Assembly (NCBI GenBank): GCA_937864895.1
Contig: CALMDF010000167.1
Span: 1-5,128, forward strand
DNA: 5,128 bases
Direction of reading: 5' to 3'
Source: an uncultured Holophagales bacterium
GTDB lineage: Bacteria > Acidobacteriota > Thermoanaerobaculia > UBA5066
Shown: one piece after another, positions 1 through 4,716 of the stretch
How positions within the stretch are numbered: the first letter of the stretch is position 1
How the letters are laid out: each line of letters begins with the position of its first letter
Notes under the pieces: model-generated
The model's database searches: none
What the model saw: only the letters and a program-made list of their open reading frames with translations
What the model was told of the DNA's origin: nothing
Program-made: the position numbers and the translations under genes

Positions 1-323
1 TTCGGGTCGACCCCGAAGAGGTCGATCCACTCGGGGACGATCCTCCCGGTGGGGCCTCCCTGGCGTCCCGTCCGCCCTCCGCGGGCGAAGGGCGACGCTT
101 CGCGGGCGGACTCCCTGCGGATCGTCTCGGCGACGCCGCCGAGGCGCCCCGTGCCGTCCAGAATGGCGACGCGCCGCTCGCCCATGCCCTTCACGGCGAG
201 GAGGGCGGGGACGACCATCAGGGCCGCCATCAGGAACGGGGCGAGGACGGTCATGACGAGGAAGGACGGCTTCCTCACCGTCTCGCGGTACTCGCGCTTC
301 AGGACGGCCCAGAGTTTCCTCAC
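1..323 (-). CDS. ABC-2-type transporter permease, N-terminal part (cut by left edge)
   Basis: Membrane subunit of an ABC exporter that would work with the ATPase encoded just upstream. Only the first 107 residues are in the window. They begin MRKLWAVLKREYRETVRKPS, the short basic cytoplasmic N-terminus typical of NatB/YhaP-like ABC-2 permeases. One hydrophobic span follows (about residues 20-44). Then comes a soluble stretch containing RVAILDGTG (51-59), which in this family begins the large extracytoplasmic domain. The start is GTG at 323-321, overlapping the TGA of the ATPase gene as GTGA, so the two are almost certainly translationally coupled. The later membrane spans lie off the left edge. 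An arginine/glycine-rich stretch (about 80-94) looks like a loop. The substrate cannot be told: NatAB-type sodium efflux is the best known example, but many relatives are uncharacterised. Confidence 0.88.
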   Translation of the reverse strand, partial: MRKLWAVLKREYRETVRKPSFLVMTVLAPFLMAALMVVPALLAVKGMGERRVAILDGTGRLGGVAETIRRESAREASPFARGGRTGRQGGPTGRIVPEWIDLFGVDP

Positions 324-1237
324 GCCGCCACCTCCGCGGCCGCGGCGCCCCCGACCGCGTCGAGGAAGACCTCCTCGAGGGAGGGGGCGACGACCTCGAA
401 ACGCAGCACGCGCAGACGGCCCACCGCCGCGCCGAGGACGTCCTGCGCGTCGGAGCCCGGGACGAGGCGCAGCTCGGCCCGGTTCGTGTCGACCCGCGCG
501 GAGAGGATCCCGGTCAGCCCGCCGAGGAACGTCCCGTCCCCCTCGAACTCGAGGTGGACGGCATTCGTCCCGCCGGAGGCCTTCACGTCGGCCAGGGGCC
601 CGGCCCGCACGACCTTGCCGTCGTGGACGAGGACGATCTCGTCGCAGAGCTTCTCGGCCTCGCCCATCTGGTGCGTCGAGAGGAGGATCGCCTTCCCCTC
701 CGCGGCGAGCTCCCTCAGGAGACGCCTCACGAGAACGACGTTCACCGGGTCGAGCCCCGAGCCCGGCTCGTCGAGGACGACGAGCTCCGGGTCGAAGAGG
801 AGGGCTCCGGCGAGCTGGACCTTCTGCTGGTTCCCCTTCGAGAGCTCCTCGACCTTCGCGTCCCTCTTCTCCCAGAGCTCGAAACGCCGCAGCCACCGTT
901 CGGCCGCGGGACGCATCGCCGCGGGGGGGCGCCCCTTGATCTCGGCGAGGAAGAGGAGGTGGTCGAGGACGCGCATCTTGCGGTAGAGGCCGCGCTCCTC
1001 GGGGAGGTAGCCGAGCCGGTCGCGCGCCTCGGCGACGCCCGCCCCGAAGAGCTCGACGCGACCCCGGTCGGGGAGGAGGACCCCGGTGATCATCCGGAGG
1101 GTCGTCGTCTTCCCGGCGCCGTTGCGGCCGAGTAGGCCCGTGATCCGGCCGCGGGCGACCTCGAAGGAGACGCCGTCGACGGCCTTCACCTTCCCGTAGT
1201 GCTTCACGACGTCGAGGACGGAGAGAACGTGGCTCAC
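320..1237 (-). CDS. ABC transporter ATP-binding protein, NatA/YhaQ-like
   Basis: Cytoplasmic ATPase that powers the ABC-2 permease encoded directly downstream. The 305 residues show a full nucleotide-binding domain: Walker A GRNGAGKT (37-44), a GYLPEERGLY stretch (76-85) where the Q-loop should be, signature LSKGNQQKV (132-140), Walker B LVVLDEP with catalytic Glu157, D-loop SGLDP (160-164) and H-loop His189. The signature departs from LSGGQ and the Q-loop region has no obvious Gln, but PEERGLY and LSKGNQ are usual for the NatA/YhaQ branch. Residues from about 222 form a C-terminal extension of the DUF4162 kind, ending with SLEEVFLDAV (286-295), common in exporter ATPases. The start is GTG at 1237-1235, without a clear Shine-Dalgarno; it places the conserved LSVLDVVKHYG at the N-terminus. 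Sodium, drug or lipid export are all possible. Confidence 0.95.
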   Translation of the reverse strand: MSHVLSVLDVVKHYGKVKAVDGVSFEVARGRITGLLGRNGAGKTTTLRMITGVLLPDRGRVELFGAGVAEARDRLGYLPEERGLYRKMRVLDHLLFLAEIKGRPPAAMRPAAERWLRRFELWEKRDAKVEELSKGNQQKVQLAGALLFDPELVVLDEPGSGLDPVNVVLVRRLLRELAAEGKAILLSTHQMGEAEKLCDEIVLVHDGKVVRAGPLADVKASGGTNAVHLEFEGDGTFLGGLTGILSARVDTNRAELRLVPGSDAQDVLGAAVGRLRVLRFEVVAPSLEEVFLDAVGGAAAAEVAA

Positions 1238-1245
1238 GGCGCGGG

Positions 1246-1251
1246 ATCTTA
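1246..1251 (-). promoter_or_regulatory. Possible -10 element upstream of the ABC ATPase gene
   Basis: On the minus strand TAAGAT lies 8 nt before the GTG start of the ABC ATPase gene, which has no Shine-Dalgarno. A transcript starting about 7 nt after this hexamer would begin at or next to the start codon (leaderless). No good -35 hexamer is seen. This is weak, single-motif evidence. Confidence 0.22.
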
Positions 1252-1273
1252 CGCACCCCGGGAAGAGGGTGCG
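1252..1273 (-). terminator. Possible hairpin between the globin and ABC ATPase genes
   Basis: A perfect 7-bp inverted repeat, CGCACCC (1252-1258) and GGGTGCG (1267-1273), with an 8-nt loop lies in the 64-bp gap between the globin stop and the ABC ATPase start. No U-tract follows on the minus strand (the next bases are TAAGATCC), so intrinsic termination would be weak at best. It may instead partly separate the globin transcript from the exporter genes. Confidence 0.3.
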
Positions 1274-1301
1274 CGGGGAGAGCCCTTCCGGGCCGGAAAC
1301 G

Positions 1302-1715
1302 TCAGGTGTTGTAGCGGGAGCAGAGGTAGCTGATGCCGACGCCCATGACGTTCTCCCAGGCCTTCTCCACGTCCTCGGAAAAGGCGGGGTCGCAGGCCCT
1401 CACGGTCTTCAGGAGGCTGTCGAGCCAGAGGTCGTAGTACTCGGCGCCGATCCCGAGCTGCCGGGACCCGTGCCGCTCCGCGAGCGGGAGGAGGTACCTC
1501 TCGGGCCCGTTTTCCTCGTCCCGCGCGGCCAGGAGCATCGTGTCGAACGAGGCCCGGAGGGCGTCCTTCTGGCGGTCGAAGTCGGTCCCGGAGAACTTCT
1601 CGCGGACCTTGGGCGAGGAGCCCAGGAAGTTCCCGTAGAAGATGTCGAGGAAATCGGGGTCCGCCGAGCAGCGCTTCAGGCTCTCTTCGAACTTCCGGAG
1701 TGTCTCAGCGTCCAT
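1302..1715 (-). CDS. Single-domain globin (haem protein, flavohaemoglobin/VHb-like globin fold)
   Basis: A 137-residue soluble globin that should bind haem and O2 or NO. No FAD/NAD reductase domain follows, so it is not a flavohaemoglobin. Aligned by eye to Vitreoscilla haemoglobin, the key positions are present: B10 Tyr27 (in IFYGNFL), CD1 Phe41 (VREKF), distal E7 probably Gln49, proximal F8 His82 (LAERH) and a G-helix Tyr94 (AEYYDLW). Tyr-B10 with Gln-E7 is a pair linked with tight O2 binding or NO chemistry. The start chosen is ATG at 1715-1713, because GGAAAGGGG lies just before it. An in-frame GTG at 1733 would add six residues (MCGKGT) but has no ribosome site. The upstream neighbour on the same strand is a SOUL haem-binding protein; downstream is an ABC exporter. 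Function could be NO detoxification, O2 supply or sensing; sequence alone does not decide. Confidence 0.85.
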   Translation of the reverse strand: MDAETLRKFEESLKRCSADPDFLDIFYGNFLGSSPKVREKFSGTDFDRQKDALRASFDTMLLAARDEENGPERYLLPLAERHGSRQLGIGAEYYDLWLDSLLKTVRACDPAFSEDVEKAWENVMGVGISYLCSRYNT

Positions 1716-1718
1716 CGT

Positions 1719-1727
1719 CCCCTTTCC
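1719..1727 (-). promoter_or_regulatory. Ribosome binding site that favours the ATG start of the globin
   Basis: GGAAAGGGG on the minus strand ends 3 nt before ATG 1715-1713. The alternative upstream GTG (1733-1731) has no purine-rich site before it, so this motif decides the start. The spacing is somewhat short. Confidence 0.5.
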
Positions 1728-1735
1728 GCACACGA

Positions 1736-1741
1736 ATCGTA
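1736..1741 (-). promoter_or_regulatory. Possible -10 element of the globin promoter
   Basis: TACGAT on the minus strand lies about 20 nt upstream of the globin ATG. A start about 7 nt downstream would give a short leader that includes the GGAAAGGGG site. No convincing -35 element is visible, so this is a weak call. Confidence 0.2.
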
Positions 1742-1816
1742 ACCGGTGTGGCCTCCACGTGGGGGGAAAGGTGCGTGCGATCGCGTTTCCGTGGGGGGCC
1801 GGCAGGGCCGCTCACG

Positions 1817-1847
1817 CGGGCCGCGGGCCTCCGATCGCAGCGGCCCG
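1817..1847 (-). terminator. Possible terminator hairpin after the SOUL gene
   Basis: Perfect 8-bp inverted repeat CGGGCCGC (1817-1824) and GCGGCCCG (1840-1847) with a 15-nt loop, about 30 nt beyond the SOUL stop codon in the 161-bp gap before the globin. No U-run follows, and such repeats arise easily in GC-rich DNA, so termination is only a suggestion. Confidence 0.3.
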
Positions 1848-1876
1848 GGAATCGAGACCGACCTGCCCGGAGACGT

Positions 1877-2539
1877 TCAGCGAGGGGCGCCGGCCGTTCG
1901 GGTCTCGGCCAGCGGGACGAGGATCTCGTTCTTCCGGAGGAACCAGGGAGTCCAGGGCGGGTCGTAGCGCGCGTAGACGGCCGGGCCGGACGGGGTGAAC
2001 CCCGCCGCGTCCAGCTTCCCGAGAAGGTCGCGGGCGATCGCGTCGAACTTCTCGGCTCCCCAGGTCCCACTGAACGTCACGGCGGCGACGCGCCTCGCGG
2101 GCACCTCCCGGAGCGTCACCCGCGGGTCGTCCGGCTTCGGAAGGGTCTTCATCGTGTGCTCCGACGGCATGACGAAGGCGACGGTCCACCCCTCGGGGGT
2201 CTTCTCCTGGGCCACGGGGGCCGTCATCGCGATCTTCATCCCGTCGCGCGAGCCGAGGCGGCGCTCCTGGGCCACCGGGGCGGTCATGGCGATCTTCCGG
2301 CCGCCGTCGTTGCCGCCGAAGATGTAGCCCGCAATCCGGCGGAAGCCTTCATTCCCGCCCCCGCCGAACTCGCCCTCGACCTGCGTCTCGGCGACGACCA
2401 TCGGCTCGTAGAGCCGCACCTCGAAACCGTCTCTCTTCTCGAGGACGCGGTGCTTCGGTTCCTCGGTCGCCATCGCCACCTCCGCGGCGGTCGCGAGGAG
2501 GAGGAGAGCCAGGGTCGCGGCGCGCCGGATCGTTTCCAT
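1877..2539 (-). CDS. SOUL-family haem-binding protein with signal peptide
   Basis: A 220-residue protein of the SOUL/HEBP family, which binds haem or other tetrapyrroles. The N-terminus is a clear export signal: METIRRA, a hydrophobic core (about 8-19), and a likely cleavage site after AMA (22-24), so it should be periplasmic or exported. The mature part has the family hallmarks: FEVRLYEPMVVAET (39-52), FRRIAGYIFGGN (66-77), KIAMTAPV, FVMPSEHTM (122-130), LPKPDDPRVTLREVPARR (133-150), VTFSGTW (154-160) and the C-terminal ARYDPPWTPWFLRKNEI (190-206). The oddity is that KIAMTAPVAQE occurs twice (82-92 and 102-112), exactly 20 codons apart. Start ATG 2539-2537 is preceded only by a weak GAGCGA. 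The next gene on this strand is a globin, giving two haem-protein genes in a row. Its physiological role in bacteria is not well known. Confidence 0.93.
   Translation of the reverse strand: METIRRAATLALLLLATAAEVAMATEEPKHRVLEKRDGFEVRLYEPMVVAETQVEGEFGGGGNEGFRRIAGYIFGGNDGGRKIAMTAPVAQERRLGSRDGMKIAMTAPVAQEKTPEGWTVAFVMPSEHTMKTLPKPDDPRVTLREVPARRVAAVTFSGTWGAEKFDAIARDLLGKLDAAGFTPSGPAVYARYDPPWTPWFLRKNEILVPLAETRTAGAPR
2204..2296 (-). repeat. In-frame 33-nt repeat inside the SOUL gene (period 60 bp)
   Basis: Positions 2204-2236 and 2264-2296 match at 30 of 33 bases. The copies encode the same 11 residues, KIAMTAPVAQE. All three differences are third-position and synonymous (GCC/GCG, ACC/ACG, CCG/CCC). 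The exact 20-codon period points to a tandem duplication, later drifted or kept alike by selection. Confidence 0.9.
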
Positions 2540-2587
2540 CGTTCGCTCTACGACGCGGATCGGCTCCCGGACTTCGAAGCGAAGGGC

Positions 2588-2606
2588 GAGCCGTAGACTG
2601 CGGCTC
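2588..2606. promoter_or_regulatory. Inverted repeat in the divergent SOUL/small-protein intergenic region
   Basis: GAGCCG (2588-2593) and CGGCTC (2601-2606) form a perfect 6-bp inverted repeat with a 7-nt centre, directly before the GTG start at 2607. The centre contains TAGACT (2594-2599), a possible -10 hexamer 7 nt upstream of the plus-strand start codon. It could be an operator, a promoter overlapped by a regulator site, or chance in GC-rich DNA. A further CGGCTC lies at 2561-2566. Confidence 0.3.
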
Positions 2607-2888
2607 GTGACCGGACTCGGCCTCGCTCTCGTCGTCGGCGTCCCCCTCCTCGTTCTCCTCGTCGTCCTCGAGGGGAAGAGGCAGGGCCGGATCTACGGAA
2701 AGCCCAGCGCCCGCCCGAACCTCGCGGGGGCGGGGCTCCTCGAGCTCCAGAAGCACCTCCAGGCAGACCGGAGGGTGGACACCCTCGTCGAGCAGGTGAG
2801 GGACGAGGCAGGGGAGACGCGGGAGGACGGTTCCGGGGAGAGGCTGGAGACGGGAAGGGGCGCCCGTCCGGGCGCCCCTTCGACCTGA
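2607..2888 (+). CDS. Small single-span membrane protein of unknown function
   Basis: I do not recognise this 93-residue protein. The N-terminal 22 residues, after Met-Thr-Gly, are strongly hydrophobic (LALVVGVPLLVLLVVL, 6-21) and are followed by basic KRQGR (24-28), predicting one membrane anchor with a cytoplasmic C-terminal part. Residues about 44-72 (GLLELQKHLQADRRVDTLVE and onwards) look like a charged amphipathic helix; the tail is Gly/Glu/Arg-rich and probably disordered. The protein-like composition and its place between divergent and convergent genes support a real gene, though no homology can be checked here. The GTG start has no Shine-Dalgarno. TAGACT lies 7 nt upstream, so a leaderless mRNA is possible. 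The last residues are encoded by a strong hairpin shared with the convergent hydro-lyase operon, with the stop codon 5 bp beyond it. Confidence 0.6.
   Translation: MTGLGLALVVGVPLLVLLVVLEGKRQGRIYGKPSARPNLAGAGLLELQKHLQADRRVDTLVEQVRDEAGETREDGSGERLETGRGARPGAPST
2854..2881. terminator. Strong GC-rich hairpin, probable terminator between convergent genes
   Basis: GAAGGGGCGCCCG (2854-2866) pairs perfectly with CGGGCGCCCCTTC (2869-2881), a 13-bp stem with a very short loop that would open to 4 nt or more. It lies 31 bp beyond the stop of the hydro-lyase small subunit on the minus strand and 4 bp before the stop codon of the convergent plus-strand gene. Neither side has a long U-run, but stem strength and position suit a (possibly bidirectional) terminator of the minus-strand operon. 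Confidence 0.6.
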
Positions 2889-2912
2889 CCGGGCTCGCTG
2901 CGCCGGGCCGGA

Positions 2913-3413
2913 TCAGCCCTTCGCCCGGGCCTCCAGCATCTTCTTCCTCGTGCAGGCGATGAGGCCGCCGGCGTCGATGATCGCCTGGCGGGCGGGCGGG
3001 AGCGGGACGACGTCCCACGACTTGCCGGTCGTCCGGTTCACGACCTTTTTCCCCTCGACGACGACCTCGTCGCCGATCGAGGCTTCGACCCCGGGCGCGG
3101 TGATGATGTTGAGCCCGAGGTTGATCGAGTTCTGCAGGAAGATCCGCGCGACGTCGCTCGCGACGATCGTCAGCTCCCACCCCTTGAGGCAGGAGACGGC
3201 CTGCTCGCGCGAGGAGCCGCAGCCGAAGTTCTTCCCGCCGACGAGGACGGAGCCGGGCGGGACCTCCTTCGCGTTCAGCTTCGCGTTGAGCGCCGGGTCG
3301 TTCGCGAACGCGAACTGCGGCGTCTCGGTGGGGAGGACGGTGGCCATGTAGCGGCCCGGGTAGATGACGTCGGTGGAGACGTCGTCCCCGACGACGAATG
3401 CGACCTTGCCCAT
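2913..3413 (-). CDS. 3-isopropylmalate dehydratase/homoaconitase-type hydro-lyase, small subunit
   Basis: The swivelling small subunit that pairs with the Fe-S large subunit encoded just upstream to isomerise or (de)hydrate a 2-hydroxy di- or tricarboxylate. The 166-residue length fits the stand-alone archaeal-type (type 2) small subunit. Visible features are DDVSTDVIYPGRYMATVLP (10-28), the GGKNFGCGSSREQAV active-site loop (59-73) with the substrate-binding Ser-Arg pair, and SDVARIFLQNSINLGLNI (86-103). The loop after the first strand reads YMAT where leucine enzymes often have YLRT, and this loop helps set substrate choice. SREQA rather than SREHA is also seen in homoaconitases. Start ATG 3413-3411 has GGGGAG at good spacing. 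It is 1 bp beyond the large-subunit stop. LeuD, a homoaconitase subunit or a methylmalate-type dehydratase subunit all remain possible, so no symbol is assigned. Confidence 0.93.
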   Translation of the reverse strand: MGKVAFVVGDDVSTDVIYPGRYMATVLPTETPQFAFANDPALNAKLNAKEVPPGSVLVGGKNFGCGSSREQAVSCLKGWELTIVASDVARIFLQNSINLGLNIITAPGVEASIGDEVVVEGKKVVNRTTGKSWDVVPLPPARQAIIDAGGLIACTRKKMLEARAKG

Positions 3414-3414
3414 G

Positions 3415-4704
3415 TCAGCTCCCCTTCCTCGGGTCGGCGAGGACGCCGGCCACGGCCGAGGCGGCGGCGACGGCGGGGGAGCAGAGGTAGACCTCCGACT
3501 TCGGGTTCCCCATCCGCCCCTTGAAGTTCCGGTTCGTGGTGGAGACGGCGACCTCGTTGTCGCCGAGGGCCCCCTCGTGGACGCCGAGGCACGGGCCGCA
3601 GCCGGCGTTCATGACGACGGCGCCCGCCCTCATGAAGTCGGAGACGTAGCCGCGGTCGAGCGCCTCCTGGAAGACGCGCCCCGAGGCGGGGAAGACGAGC
3701 ATCCGGGTCCCCTGGGCGACCTTCTTCCCGCGGATGATGTTCACGGCGGCCTCGAGGTCGTCGATCCGCCCGTTCGTGCAGGAGCCGATGACGACCTGGT
3801 GGACCTTCACGCCGGCGACCTCGGAGATCGGCTTGACGTTGTCGACCGTGTGCGGGCAGGCGATCTGCGGCTCGAGCGTCGAGACGTCGACCGTGACGAC
3901 CCGCTCGTACACCGCGTCGGCATCGGGGACGACCGGCTCGACCGGGTCGGTGACGCCCGCCTCCTCGCGGAGGTAGCGGAGCGTCTCCTCGTCGGCCGGG
4001 ACGATTCCCGACGTCGCGCCCGCCTCGACCGACATGTTGCAGACGGCGAGACGGCCGGAGGTCGACATCTTCCGCATCGTCTCGCCGTGGAACTCGAGGA
4101 CGCGGAAGTTGGCTCCCTGGGCCGTGAGCTTGCCGACGAGGTGGAGGATCAGGTCCTTCGGGCCGACGTGCGGCGGGAACTCCCCGTTCACCTCGACCTT
4201 GATCGTCGGCGGGACCTCGACGTTGAGGGCGACGCCGAGCGTCCAGACGGAAGCCATCTCGGTGGCGCCGATGCCGAACGAGAAGGCGCCGAGGGCGCCG
4301 TGGCTCGTCGTGTGCGAGTCGGTCCCGACGACGACCTGCCCGGGCCGCACGTAGCCGTACTCGGGGAGGATCTGGTGGCAGATGCCGCCGACGTCGCCGC
4401 GGACGTCGTGGAAGCGGGAGATCCGGTGCGCGTCGACGAACTCGCGGATCTTCTTCTGGTTCGACGCGGTCTTCGGCGACTCCGCCGGGACGCGGTGGTC
4501 GAAGATGATCGCGATCTTCGAGACGTCCCAGGGGTGGGCCGTGACGCCGGTCCCCTCGTAGATCTCGAGGAACTGGTTGATGACGAGCGCGGCGTTCTCG
4601 TGGCTCATCGCCACGTCGACGCGCGGCTCGACGACGTCCCCTGCGGTCACCTCGGGTAGGCCCGCGGCCCTTGCCAGGATCTTCTCGACGACGGTCTTGC
4701 CCAT
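3415..4704 (-). CDS. 3-isopropylmalate dehydratase/homoaconitase-type hydro-lyase, large subunit
   Basis: The 4Fe-4S catalytic subunit of an aconitase-superfamily hydro-lyase, cytoplasmic, acting with the small subunit next to it. At 429 residues it matches the archaeal-type (type 2) large subunit rather than the longer, roughly 470-residue LeuC of enteric bacteria. Seen in order: EKILARAAG (7-15), FDHRVPAESPKT (68-79), RFHDVRGDVGGICHQILPE (97-115), VVGTDSHTTSHGALGAF (125-141), GSCTNGR with Cys309, NAGCGPCLG with Cys369 and Cys372 (the three cluster ligands), and TNRNFKGRMG (390-399). All cluster ligands are present, so it should be active. Start ATG 4704-4702 has AAGGAG six bases upstream, overlapping the stop of the preceding CoA-transferase gene. 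That operon partner makes a role outside leucine synthesis, such as citramalate/citraconate- or dimethylmalate-type chemistry, worth considering. Confidence 0.95.
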   Translation of the reverse strand: MGKTVVEKILARAAGLPEVTAGDVVEPRVDVAMSHENAALVINQFLEIYEGTGVTAHPWDVSKIAIIFDHRVPAESPKTASNQKKIREFVDAHRISRFHDVRGDVGGICHQILPEYGYVRPGQVVVGTDSHTTSHGALGAFSFGIGATEMASVWTLGVALNVEVPPTIKVEVNGEFPPHVGPKDLILHLVGKLTAQGANFRVLEFHGETMRKMSTSGRLAVCNMSVEAGATSGIVPADEETLRYLREEAGVTDPVEPVVPDADAVYERVVTVDVSTLEPQIACPHTVDNVKPISEVAGVKVHQVVIGSCTNGRIDDLEAAVNIIRGKKVAQGTRMLVFPASGRVFQEALDRGYVSDFMRAGAVVMNAGCGPCLGVHEGALGDNEVAVSTTNRNFKGRMGNPKSEVYLCSPAVAAASAVAGVLADPRKGS

Positions 4705-4710
4705 GGGGGT

Positions 4711-4716
4711 CTCCTT
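4711..4716 (-). promoter_or_regulatory. Shine-Dalgarno of the hydro-lyase large subunit
   Basis: AAGGAG on the minus strand sits 6 nt before ATG 4704-4702 and shares bases with the TAA stop of the upstream CoA-transferase gene (TAAGGAG). This fixes the large-subunit start and supports translational coupling of the two genes. Confidence 0.8.

Noticed and set aside
49..1135. Plus-strand frames opposite the ABC genes
   Set aside because: Arg/Pro- or Glu/Leu-rich translations without domains; they are antisense shadows of the ATPase and permease.
1755..1762. CCACGTGG palindrome upstream of the globin gene as a regulator site
   Set aside because: A single 8-bp palindrome with no partner or known matching regulator; not distinguishable from chance.
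1777..2041. Two GCGATCGC palindromes (1777-1784, 2034-2041), resembling the cyanobacterial HIP1 element
   Set aside because: Only two copies, one inside a coding region, expected by chance in GC-rich DNA; nothing else suggests a cyanobacterium.
1700..2596. Plus-strand frame spanning the SOUL gene and upstream gap
   Set aside because: Low-complexity antisense translation; the minus strand has a signal peptide and full SOUL domain.
2548..3180. Minus-strand frame across the small-protein gene into the small subunit
   Set aside because: Arg/Gly/Pro-rich composition and overlap with the clear small-subunit coding frame.
3364..4659. Long plus-strand frame opposite the hydro-lyase large subunit
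   Set aside because: Its Asp/Val/Arg/Leu-rich low-complexity translation is the mirror of GC-biased codons; the minus strand encodes a complete, motif-rich enzyme.
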